A stretch of 64,000 nt of DNA from the NCBI GenBank assembly GCA_964016875.1, contig OZ024725.1, positions 49,087,927 to 49,151,926 on the forward strand. Direction: 5' to 3'. The translations under genes were made by a program, and so were the position numbers. Under the pieces are notes generated by a model that did no database searches, was not told the origin of the DNA, and saw nothing but the letters and a program-made list of their open reading frames with translations. This stretch comes from Fallopia convolvulus. Its lineage: Eukaryota; Streptophyta; Magnoliopsida; Caryophyllales; Polygonaceae. Below are positions 35,389 to 45,609 of this stretch, piece by piece. The first letter of the stretch is position 1. Each line of letters opens with the position of its first letter.

Positions 35389-36892
35389 TGTTGATAGGGT
35401 TTCTCGGCCAACAAATAAATTTGTAAGTCAAGACCCCGCTGAGTACAGTGGAGTCAGGATCGTTCCACAGGAAGCAAGGTTGTTTGTCTATCAATCTAAT
35501 AAAAATCAAATAAAATCAAACACAATCACTCACGAGATGCCTCGTTAACGACCTTGTCAGGATCGTTACCGAACCACCGAACACAAAAATACTAACTAAC
35601 GACCTAATTAAATTCCAATTAATACTCGGTACCGAAACAAGTATTCAGCAACGAAGACTTACCAGAAATAATTCAATTAAAACAAAAATCTAGGATAAGG
35701 GACACCACCACATAGCCAAGCATAAGAATTCGTAAGAAGATAAGATCATGCCTTTAAATAGATAGAGTCATCAACTTTCATTGACTTAACAAGTAAATTA
35801 ATCTACTTTCATAAACTAACTCACCCTATTGCTTGTTTTGGATCTAAAGCTTGAAACTTTCGTTTTCAAACAATATCAACCTTCAAGTTACTAACTTTCT
35901 CTTTCAATCAAGTTAAAACTCAAATTACCTCAACTCCCGTTTCGGTATTAATCACAACAAACAATCTCAATAAAGATAAAAGGCATTCAACACACAATCT
36001 TACTCATCAAACATGCTCAACTATGTCGGGCTTAACCCCGACCCTAGAAAAATAGACTACTCACTACTCATGATTAAGAAACTAAAAACTTCAATAAAAA
36101 CAAACATTGAAACAAAGCTCAAACTTAAATTAATAACAAAAATCTCTTCTTACAGAGACTCAGAAGAAAACCAAACAAAACTTTCACCGAACCACAGAAC
36201 TCGACCAACGAACCTCGGAAACTGTCGTCACCGAACCTCGTCACCGACTTCCGATCCGGTTCTCTCTCCTTCGGCCTTCCTCCAAATCTTCTCCAAAAAC
36301 TAGCTCTAAAGACTCTCCCTTTCTATGCTAGATAGAAGGGTATTTATACTAGAAAATCCTAAAAAACTAAAAAGGCTAAAAGATAAAAACTTTCCTAAAA
36401 AGATAGAAACAATCTCTAAAAGATAGAAATAAATCCTAGAAAGATATTAAACCCTAAAATACATATTCTAATAACCCATAAAGATTCTAAAAAGATACTC
36501 AACCGATACGGAAATAAATTCCCGCTCAGGATCGGTGAATAATAAAAATAATACTCGAAATCTTTCTCTTCGTGGCCTCGTTAACGACCCTTCACAGCCT
36601 CGTTAACGAGCCTGGGCTTTGTTTTCTTCAACACCTCCTCTTGTACTCTCGAGTTTTGACTTCTTAAATCTTGCATTTTCTCGTCCTTCACTGTGATGCT
36701 CCAAATTTAGCTCCATTTAGCTCCTTTTCTCACTAAAATCTGCAAAATATACAAAATAGCGTAGTTTACACTCTTTTCATAGATTTATGCAAAACTAACT
36801 CAAAATACTCAAAACTAAACCTAAACTAGACAAAACTAAACCTAATAAACAAAGAAAACCTATCAAAAACTATACTAAAAATGCGAACATCA
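35389..36892 (-). repeat. 5' LTR of the complete family A element
   Basis: 1,504 bp. Minus-strand promoter: TATAAATAC at 36340-36348. Roughly 310 nt downstream, in the presumed leader, a hairpin motif lies at 36026-36040. Palindromes lie near 35541 and as a pair near 36587-36610. Ends TG..CA. Confidence 0.95.
36340..36348 (-). promoter_or_regulatory. TATA box of the family A 5' LTR
   Basis: TATAAATAC on the minus strand, conserved in every family A and B LTR of the window (134-142, 4645-4653, 13555-13563, 24295-24303). This is the probable start region of the genomic transcript. Confidence 0.65.
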
Positions 36893-36897
36893 GATAT
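36893..36897. repeat. Target site duplication GATAT, right
   Basis: Identical to 23335-23339. Confidence 0.95.
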
Positions 36898-38164
36898 ATC
36901 TAGCTTCTTCTTTGGACAAGCACCTAAGCAATACACCATCAAAAGCTCTCTGATATAGTGTATGATTTTGTAACAAGAACCTTGGTGCTCGTCTTTTGAC
37001 ATCTACCTTTCTTTTTGGATCATAATGTAAAATCCCATGCTTCAAGTACTCTAAGATAGGTTGGCGCCAATCGCTGTTTTGATCAATTTCATAAACCGAA
37101 ACCACCCTAACTTCCTCAACTTGATCAACACGTTCCAAGGCTGGTGCAAGCAAGTGGCGCTCTCCAATGGTCACTTGAATCTCCCTTTCATCAGGAATTG
37201 TGAGAGACGCAGCTAATTTGGCCAAGGCATCTTCCTTATCATTTTCAAATCTTGACACATGTTCGATCTCAACCTGATAAAATTGGCCTAAAAGGTGTTT
37301 CGCCCGTTGATGAAGCAGGACTAACCCTGAATTTCTCACCTCATACTGTCCATTAATTTGTTTGATGATCAACTGAGAATCTCCAAACTCCTTTAATGGC
37401 TCTACATGCATTTCTAAAGCGATTTCATGGCCAAAGGCTTCATATTCAGCCACATTATTTGTACAATTCTCTAACAAAGAGAAAGAATATGGTACCAACC
37501 CACCAGAAGGAGTAATAAATATAATTCCAACTCCGACGCCATATTTTCTTGCTGCACCATCAAAATATAACTGCCATGGTCTTTCCTCGACCATGAAGAC
37601 ATCCTCATCAGGAATATCATATGGTAGGTCTTCATCGTCAAGAGTTGGGTGAGCTGCTAAAAAGTCAGCCAATGCTTGCCCTTTCACTGCATTGTGCAAG
37701 ACAAATTTGATGTCAAACGGGGCTAGAAGCATGGCCCATTTAGCCAATCTCCCAAATAGCACAGTTTTTGACAAGATGAAACATAGAGGGTCATCTTTTG
37801 AGACCAATGTTATTTGATGGGATAAAAGGTAGTGTCTTAATTTTTGAATGGAAAAGATCAAAACCAAACAAACCTTTTCCATAGAGGAATATTTATGTTC
37901 GGCCCCCACCAATGTTCGACTGGTGTAATATAAGGCAATCTCCTTTCCCTCATCATAATTTTGAGCTAGCATGGTCCCTAAAGATCTATCCAGAGATGCG
38001 GTATAGAGGATAAGGGGTCTCCCTTGCACTGGTGCCATTAGAACCGGCGGACTTGTCAAATATTTCTTAATGCTTTCAAGTGCATCTTGACATGCTCGAT
38101 CCCAAATGAATGGAGTGTCCTTTTTCATCAACCTTAGAAATGGTTGACATCTCCCTGTTAAATT
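36893..38164 (-). pseudogene. Tat RNase H pair (degenerate gypsy RNase H plus archaeal-type RNase H)
   Basis: An open stretch of 413 codons (38131 to the insertion point). The first part resembles a gypsy RNase H that has lost its catalytic context (LILYTASLDRSLGTML). The second is an archaeal-type RNase H with LYFDGAARKYG, NNVAEYEAF, FGDSQL and NDKEDALAKLA; this doubled arrangement marks the Tat lineage. A TGA near 38160, in the context GKLAYI-stop-RFISNL, separates it from RT and most simply reflects CGA to TGA at a CpG. The frame ends at ARYI, where the Athila element inserted. Confidence 0.85.
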
Positions 38165-39195
38165 AGATATGAAGCGTCAAATGTAGGCAAGCTTGCCTTG
38201 TAAACCCCGAAGCTCGCGAAGATTTCTAGGAGAAGGCATTTCCATGATAGCCTTGATTTTATCAGGATCAATTTCAATCCCTCGGTACCGCACAATGAAA
38301 CCAAGAAATTTTCCTGACATGACACCAAATGCGCATTTAAGGGGATTCATTTTGAGTTGAAGCTCTCGCAACCTTTCAAAAATTCTTCGAAGATCATTTG
38401 GATGATGTTCCCTCTGTTTAGTTTTAAACATCAGGTTATCAACATAACACTCAACAATGTTGTGAAGAAGGTCATGGAAAATGACCGTCGTAGCCCTTGA
38501 TATGTTGCCCCGGCATTATTCAAACCGAAAGGCATCACCGTATAGCAAAAAGTGCCCAAAGGTGTTCGAAAAGTTGTGTACTCTTCATCTTTTGGATCCA
38601 TTTTAATTTGGTTATAGCCAGAAAACCCATCCATAAAAGACAAAGCCTTGAATCTAGTCGTGGCATCAACCAACAACTTAGTGATTAGAAGTGGGAATTC
38701 ATCTTTAGGGCATGCTTCATTCAAATCCCTAAATTCCACACAAATCCTAAGTTTTCCATTCTTCTTCCTGACAGGAACAATGTTGGCCAACCATATTGGG
38801 TACAGAACCTCCCAAATGAAGCCTGCTTCTATAAGCTTGTTGACCTCGCTCTTGATTTGGACCACTAGTTCAGGGCGGAATCGTCGTTGAGCTTGCTTAA
38901 CTGGCTTTTTTTCCTCAACGATATCCAATTTATGAATGGCTATTTGTTGGTCTAAACCAGGCATATCTTAATATCCCCAAGCAAAAACATCCTTGTATTC
39001 ATGAAGGAGTTTCTCATATATCACCATCTCCTCATTTGTAAGTGATGCACTCATAAAAACCGGTTTATGTTCATCAAGAGTACCAAGATTGATCTCTTGA
39101 AGATCATCTACTGTAGGTTGACCACCATCTTCCAACTCTGGTGGAGCAGGTTGAACTGTTTTGATGAAATCCGATGAATCCTCCTCATGGTTCAT
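38165..39195 (-). pseudogene. Tat reverse transcriptase, catalytically altered
   Basis: RT motifs in order: a pre-RT segment (HEYKDVFAWGY), RFRPELV, NIVPVRKKNGKLRICVEFRDLN, FMDGFSGYNQIKM, TPLGTFCYTVMPFGLNNAGATYQ. A 1-nt deletion near 38505 shifts the frame. The catalytic box reads YVDN (about 38440) instead of YVDD. A stop precedes the MPGLDQ segment near 38966. Family knowledge: the second Asp of the box is needed for polymerisation, so the enzyme would be inactive even without the frameshifts. Confidence 0.85.
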
Positions 39196-40155
39196 TCCTT
39201 GAGAAGAACTTCAGCATTAAAGAAGGTTAAAACATTCACTTCTTCGATTTGGGAGGTATGAGTAGGCCTCCTCCTGTTGACCTTCCCCTTGTTGGCACTT
39301 TTAACATGGACCTTTTTTACCTTTAGCTTTTTGACTCTTTCAAGCCTTTGGAACATTGATGGACAAGATGCTTCATTTGTTGACGTTGTATCGAGTCTTT
39401 GAAAAACCGACACTCGAGGAACGATTGCTTCTTCTTTGGAGAACATCTCTTGCTCCATTGGTGTCAATGTCATGGGCTCTATAACACTTGATGTCAAAAG
39501 TTCACCTTCTAGCGAAACTTGCAGGTTGTCAAGAACATGCTTGTTTAGGTTTTTTCGTTAAATTTTATCCCTAGAGGAGGGTTTCAACCTTTGCAACTTA
39601 ACTTGAGGTTTTTCTTGTAATGAGGAAGGTTGATTGGAAGGGTTAGATGCTTCCCCCCATAATACAACTCTTTTTCTCTCAATTTCTTCTTCTCCAAAAA
39701 CTTTATGGACAACCAAAGTGTCTTTTGGCAAGGATTGATCAATCTTTCGGAGAAGACAAGTATAACTAGTCATCAGAGAGTGCATAATCTTATCAACGGA
39801 AATCATAGGTTTTTACCCGACCTTTCTCTTATCTTTTGGTGTATATCTGAACAGGATCTTAGGTTGTGCGACCTTCTCCTCCTTTATTTCCTCAAGAGAA
39901 ACACCAAATGTTTGAGCATTTTCACGAGTTACCTCGTTCTTTTTAAGACTCTCAACACCATCACCTCCTTTCACAGACATTGAGGAGCAAAAGCTAACCG
40001 ATTTGTAAAACTTAGCATCGGCGTTATTCACACCTTCCCCACAAAAAGGGTTTTGATCTCCTCGAATGGCACTTTCGTTTCCATCATTATCAATATATTT
40101 CAAACACTTGTGTAGTGTAGAAACAATGGGCTTGCTTGAATGAAGCCAAGGCCGC
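39196..40155 (-). pseudogene. Tat protease-RT linker region
   Basis: Broken frames of 101, 82 and 96 codons (39192-39497, 39558-39806, 39813-40103). The part next to the solo LTR reads PWLHSSK, STLHKCLKYIDNDGN, the usual sequence after the Tat protease. The remainder is variable, charged linker. Joins the protease at 41373 in frame across the 40156-41372 insertion. Confidence 0.65.
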
Positions 40156-41372
40156 TGATACGTGATCGCCTCGGATTACTCCTCAGAAACCTCGTATTTG
40201 ACCACACAGGAACCCGATCTTGCCAGCAATTATGATTCAAACCTACAAAGCTTTCAATTTCAGATTGATTGGAACACAAGTACAATGAACTCGAATGGAT
40301 GAATTAACGAACTGAATTGATAGGTTGAAGGAATCAATTTGATAGTTCAATTGGATTGGCTCTAACGCTAAATCCAATTGACTAACTAGTTTGATCTTTA
40401 ACAATCACAACTAGAATAATCTAATTGACCAAATCAACAAACCAATTTAACAAACACAAAGAGAAGAGAGATCGAGAATTCGAAGATGATGATGGTTCGG
40501 CCGACACTTGAAAGCATAGAACACTTTGTGATTTTTGAGCCCAAAGACTAGATAAACCTTTCTTAGGGTTTATCTAATCTCAAGCTGATTTTTATTGAAT
40601 GAAAATGCAAAGTATAAATAGAGAATACAAAAGCTAATCCTTGGGGAGCAAGGCAAGAGTGTGGTCGGCCCTAATAAGCTAGAATATGCCTCCTTGTCTT
40701 GCTTCCTAAGATATAATAAAATATCTAACTATATCTATCTAGATTCCCCCTTAATTAAATAAATCATGGCTGACTTATTTAAATAAGGAAATATCTCTAA
40801 CAAACTAAAAATATCCAAAACAAACTAAAAATATCCAAAACAAACTAAAAAATATCTCTAACAACCAGGAGAGAGAATATTCAACCAACTAACATCAGCC
40901 TATTGATTGAATTTCTCTACATTATTTAAAATAGAAAATCGTTCATAAATAAAATAAATAAACATAGAAATTTAAGATTCCCGTAAGACTTAAACAGCTC
41001 TCAGTAAAACCCAGTTTTCGGCCCTTTTCTGTTGGATTCTGAATTTGAAGTAAACTACAAAGTTGTAGAACTTTTAATTATCTTTCCAACGTTTACTTAT
41101 CGGACTTGAGATGAATTTTCTAGCCCAAGTTATGACCCGTTTACTAAGCACTATTTTTAATTTGACGGGCTTCTTAACTTCCGAACTTTTGTGACTTCAT
41201 CCTCTTCCTTGGTGGTCGAGGACGCCATTGATGAACATAATTAAAGGATAATATGTTATCCATGAAACCCTTCTTGAACTTGAATGCTGGGGACCTTAAT
41301 AAAGGTCTTGTTGTTTGGCATCCATTCGTCTTCAACGAATCATTCGCTTGGATCCTCCCTTGATTTGTATCA
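40156..41372 (-). mobile_element. Solo-LTR-like insertion, 1,217 bp, TSD GCCGC
   Basis: Starts TGATAC and ends GTATCA, and is flanked by GCCGC at 40151-40155 and 41373-41377. The host codons LLGR and PW rejoin across it. No ORF. A TATA-like CTATTTATACTTT on the minus strand (about 40610) followed by AATAAA suggests a minus-strand LTR promoter and polyadenylation region. Family not identified. Confidence 0.85.
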
Positions 41373-42605
41373 GCCGCCCTAACAAAGCATTGTAGGACGT
41401 ATTGGCATCTATGACCTGGAAAAGAGCGTCTTTATATAAATCTTCCATCACTACTTTCAAGGCGATGGTTCCCATTGCTTTTCGCCCCACTTGGTTAAAT
41501 ACTTGTATTGTGAGACATGTGGGGGATAAATGAGATGTTTTTAACCCTATTGCTTTCAAGGCTTTTAGTGGGAGAAGGTTTACTACTGATCCACAATTCA
41601 AAAGGATGCGATTGACATTTGTGTCCCCAATAGTGCGTGTGACATATAATGGCTTATTATGGCATTCACCACCTAATTGAAGGTCCTCATCTGAGAAGGT
41701 GATAGCAGTCATACACGAAGCACAAGGAAACATCATTGACCTCCATTGGATCAACTTGATCTTTGTAATCTTCGAGATCCATAAGAGCTTGGATAAGCAC
41801 CCTTCTAAGGTCATTTGACATTTGTAAGGCATCATAACACTTAAACGTGCTGGAATGCGCTTGAGCTGTCCAATGACATCATATCGGACTTTCTCCTTAT
41901 AAGAGACATCCCGAATTTATAGAGGAACCCTAGGAAGATTGACCTTTTTAAGCCCATCTTTGTCACCTTTCTCTTTTTGTTGTGTTGTAGAAGCTTGGTT
42001 TTTGACATGCTCTTCGGAATTTGTCTCCACTGGAGATCCGTCTTTTTCCTTCCCTTTCTCTTTTGTTTGTGGGGGAAGTAGTTGGCGACCTGAACATAGG
42101 AAAACTCCATCAACCTCTTCTTGATCTCCTTCCTCGCCGACGCTAGAGACCATACAACACTGCATAACTTCCTCTCCCCAAAACAGATCCTCATCGTCAT
42201 CCATCATTTGAGGAATCATCTTTCAAAAAGTCCTTATAAATGAAATCCTTCAAGGTGAAAGGGAGTCGTTGTGGTTGCACGTACTCTTCGTCGGAGTCTA
42301 TTTGAAGTTTCTTTTCTTTCCTACTCTTCTTCTTTTTCTTTTTGTCCTTTTTGCTCTTTTTCTTGTTAGGTTTCCTTCCAATCATTCTGAAACCTGGAGG
42401 ATTAGAGCTTTGATCGACTGTTGATCGAGGACTACTTCATTTTGTAGACATTTGCCACTTGAAAAGGCTATCATCGTCCCCCTCGTCTTCTGAGAACAAA
42501 TCCTCAATGTCAGAACACATCATGATCTCATACAACGTTGGTTGACCAAGCCCAGACCATGGCATGTCAGGATATGCCCATACAATTTGAACAATCATTA
42601 TCTAC
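41373..42605 (-). pseudogene. Tat protease and upstream linker
   Basis: The protease core is in 41373-41835: NRILLNCGSVVNLLPL, then SYNALLGR. The catalytic Asp-Ser/Thr-Gly position reads Asn-Cys-Gly, so the active-site Asp is lost (GAT to AAT). Upstream, 41841-42385 holds Lys/Glu-rich broken frames (KKKSKKDKKKKKKSRKEKK), and a stop-containing stretch leads to gag. The C-terminus is cut by the solo-LTR-like insertion. Confidence 0.8.
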
Positions 42606-44151
42606 TCAAAACTCTATGGGTACGGCCATGTGAGGCAATGATATAGTATGAATGTCTTCATTTTGAGAGACTTCTGAAGATATCTCCAAGACTTCATCAT
42701 GATCCTTTATAGGTGAAGGTAATGCTTTAGTGATCTCCACCATTGAGATCATATTGGATGAAGTAGACGGCCCTTTTGACTTTGCTCCTTCAACTTCAAA
42801 GTCTCCTTCATTGATCATACGTTCAATTACATCTTTAAGGATGTAACAATCCTCGATTGTATGACCTAGAAGCTGATAGTATGGACAATATTTTGGGTTA
42901 TCCTTCATACCTACCTCATTGGGTCTTTTCGGTTCTGGAAGCGTTAGAGCATTAGTAGACATGAGCTCATCAAATATCCCTTGAACATCATCATCATCAA
43001 AGGGATATTTCTTTTGCTTCCTTTCTTGAAGGGTAAGCCTTGTAGTGGGCTCCTTATTTTTACCCCTATCTTGGGTTTTGGAGTTGCCTTCCTTAGAGGA
43101 TTTTCCACTCATCTTGACAAACGTCGCCATGGACTTGCTCTTCTTTTGTGGCTTTCTGTCATCATTTCGACTTTCGTTCAACTGAGGTCGAGTAAATGTT
43201 GCTTTTCCTCGAGCAAGTTGACATTCAACATTAGACGCTTTTGAGACTAGTGCATCAAATGACAGTGGTTCATCACTACCAACATGCACTGCCAACTCTA
43301 GAAGCAAATTGTTAGTGCACATTTGTACACAAGCCAACTCACTTAGCTTCTCGGGGCATTGTAGCCTCAAACTTCTCCAACTTGTAATGAAGTCGTTATC
43401 AGTTTCATTTGGCCTATGGTGAGTGTTCCCCAGGTCCATGATAGAGACCTTGGCTTTTGTTCTTACAAATTGGGCTAGAAACGCCCTTTGCAACTCATCC
43501 CACGTTTCAAATGATCCTGGTTGAAGTTGAGTATACCAAGTAAACGCTGATCCTTTCAAGGATTGGACAAATTGGCGTTTGAGCAAACATCACTTCAAGC
43601 CGTTTCACAATCTTCACCTTCGAAGCTTTCGACGAAGCTGTTTGTTTCCCTTTCTCGGTGTAGGAGGTCATGTTGACTTGCTCTACTTGATCGAGGTTGA
43701 CCGGTACAAACCCAATCAGGATTTGTCGCGGGACAAAAATCCGAGGAGTAACAATTGGCCTTGGTACGATAAGGTCATGGGTCGCTTCTCTTAGAGTCGC
43801 CTTGGCTAACTCCAAGGCTGGAGACGGGGCAAGCTTAGCGATTGGATTTTCCTTTCAGCTTTTCGATCCATTCTTCCGACCCCTCCTTCTTCGAGAACTC
43901 TTAGCCTTATTCTTGGTTGGGGTATCTTGAGTTGGTGCTCCATGAGACCCTCCTTTAGTCTTGATGACATGGATGTTTGGTCTCCCTTGGAACCCGCCCT
44001 TCATACGCTCCTCATTTTGTTGACGGGACGAGGAAGCATGAGTCTTGGCCCCCCATTTGGTAGTACCCTCCTCCAAGTGTTGAAAACGTCCACCCTTGAT
44101 GAGGAACGTGGCTGGTAGTTTGTTAAATTTGACGATTGTTCTTGGTGCCAT
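42606..44151 (-). pseudogene. Tat gag, frameshifted
   Basis: Starts MAPRTIVKF at 44151. Frames 44151-43855, 43815-43507 and 43586-42606 carry successive parts. The longest (326 codons) contains the gag core (LKGSAFTWYTQLQPGSFETW, then FLAQFV) and a CPYYQLLGHTIEDCY zinc-finger-like motif typical of Tat gag. Frameshifts near 43830 and 43570. The primer site lies ~65 bp upstream. Confidence 0.8.
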
Positions 44152-44215
44152 TTTCTTGCAAAAAGAGACAAAATATTAGTACTACATCATTAACCAAAAA
44201 AACAAACAAAGAAAA

Positions 44216-44236
44216 GGGTCCCACTGGGCGTGCCAA
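44216..44236 (-). promoter_or_regulatory. Primer binding site of the Tat element
   Basis: On the minus strand TGGCACGCCCAGTGGGACCC, a primer site type I associate with Tat elements (probably tRNA-Arg; the tRNA assignment is from memory and less certain). It lies just inside the inferred 5' LTR edge at 44242. Confidence 0.65.
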
Positions 44237-44241
44237 AAATA

Positions 44242-44998
44242 TGTTAGACAAAAATTATTAAAGGAAAACAACGTTGTACAAACACATTTTTTTTGATTTT
44301 TAACTTCGACCCTTATCTGTACATCTTTACAACTCTACTAATAATATAGACACGTTAAGACTTTTCAGTTTGTTTTTTTAATTTAAGCTGCACCCGAGTT
44401 ATAACGGGTTGCCTACGTATCTTTTTTAAAAAAATCAAGCCTTACGTAGTTCAGAGGTTTTAATTTTTTAGTTGGATTTTCATGCATCAAAGAAACGAGC
44501 CTAAACCCACCTTCTAGGAAGGGTTTCCTAAGCTCGGTTTAAGTATCATTTGCATGGTCTGGATAAAATTAGACCTACCTTCTAGGAAGGGTTGCTAAAT
44601 TCCCCACTAGGACTTGAATTTGATTTGGTTTATGGTTGTGATTGAACTCGATGAGTATTTGGGCTATATGTTGAGCTTCCTATGTACCCTTAAAGGGATC
44701 AAATCACCGTACTTCTTAAGGTTTTGGACTTGAATTTGGAATTTGGCGACTGTACTCTATTGGATTTAATGTCGAGTTACCTACGTAGCCTTTTATAGGC
44801 GTCAAGTCTTTACCTAGTTCTAACCAAAAACACTTTTTATATGTATTGATTTTTTTAATGATTTTCAACCCAAATAGCCCAATTCAAGTGAAATTTGTTT
44901 CACTTTGTACGTTGTTATGGGTTGTACAACCCCCCCCCCCCCCCCCCACACACACACACATGGATCCACCATGAAACGACTTGTTTGTTTTATCAACA
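44242..44998 (-). repeat. Probable 5' LTR of the Tat element
   Basis: Begins TGTTAGACAA next to the primer site. It contains three copies of the ACTACG..CGTAGG motif and two of CCTTCTAGGAAGGGTT. The right border is uncertain: either GTTGTACA at 44928 or TTTTATCAACA at 44998. The latter resembles the 3' LTR edge at 17512. Confidence 0.45.
44930..44960. repeat. Poly-C tract followed by (CA)n
   Basis: Eighteen consecutive C followed by CA repeats. Copy number at such homopolymers is often wrong in assemblies. Confidence 0.9.
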
Positions 44999-45586
44999 TG
45001 GTCAAAGTGATAATTAATTACTTCCAATTCAGTAATATGGAAGTGATCCACTCAATTTGAACCCATATTATGTTAAAATATTCTTGGTATATAGCTAGCC
45101 CATATTTTCTAGCCCATCGGAAATGGATTTTAAATTTGACTCAATATAAATTGAATATACACTTCCATATATTTTAACGTACAAAAGATCTTGCTTTTGA
45201 TCATGGAAAATATTTGAGGACTATTTTTGGGCAAACCATATCTTTTAATTCTAGGGGATATTGATATCTTTTTGAGGTTTGTCATTCTTGTATATAAAAT
45301 AGGTTTATTGGGGCATAATTTTTTATTCATCCCCAAGAGTAGTACTCAGGTTGAACGAATACCTCTGGCATCACTACTTTCACGTAGGCAAGGTACAATT
45401 TTCATGGTCGATCAATCATATATATGATATTAATTAACTCATTTTTATATTTTATTCTTGACCAACTATTTTATACGTGATAGCATCCTGATCACCAATA
45501 TTTGCATAATTAATGAGTAATTTATTCAGGATTATCAACGCAGTGTCCGATCTTTGGTACGGGTCGATCTCTGGTGAAGGGCCGAA
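44999..45586. other. AT-rich sequence without recognised features
   Basis: No ORF or repeat with support. It lies between the Tat LTR and the Harbinger element. Confidence 0.4.
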
Positions 45587-45609
45587 TTAGGGTGTTTATT
45601 TGTAATATC

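Larger units (their letters stand above)
23340..36892 (-). mobile_element. Complete Athila family A LTR retrotransposon
   Basis: 13,553 bp, bounded by GATAT target duplications and two LTRs of 1,508 and 1,504 bp. It has a tRNA-Asp primer site, an uninterrupted gag-pol ORF, an uninterrupted env-like ORF, a stem-loop and a polypurine tract. By eye the LTRs differ at about 18 positions plus one short indel (about 1.2%), implying a recent insertion, probably under one million years at usual plant rates (inference). It sits inside the pol of an older Tat element in the same orientation. Confidence 0.95.
17513..44998 (-). mobile_element. Tat-lineage (Ogre/Retand-like) Ty3/gypsy element, decayed and nested
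   Basis: Minus-strand order: 5' LTR (from 44242 rightwards), primer site at about 44216-44233, gag, protease, RT, RNase H, archaeal-type RNase H, integrase, spacer, antisense plant-mobile-domain ORF, and a purine tract at 17513-17525. The second RNase H and the antisense extra ORF are hallmarks of Tat. The reading frame is split by a complete Athila element (23340-36892), a solo-LTR-like insertion (40156-41372) and LTR-like DNA (about 20303-21830). The many stops, frameshifts and catalytic substitutions show that it is dead and older than its insertions. Both outer LTR borders are uncertain. Confidence 0.7.

Noticed and set aside
36893..38131. Separate gene starting at 38131
   Set aside because: It is the RNase H part of the broken Tat pol. 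The apparent start follows a stop created within the same frame.
44930..44960. Poly-C/CA tract as a functional LTR border
   Set aside because: It is a simple repeat of uncertain length and cannot decide the Tat LTR edge.
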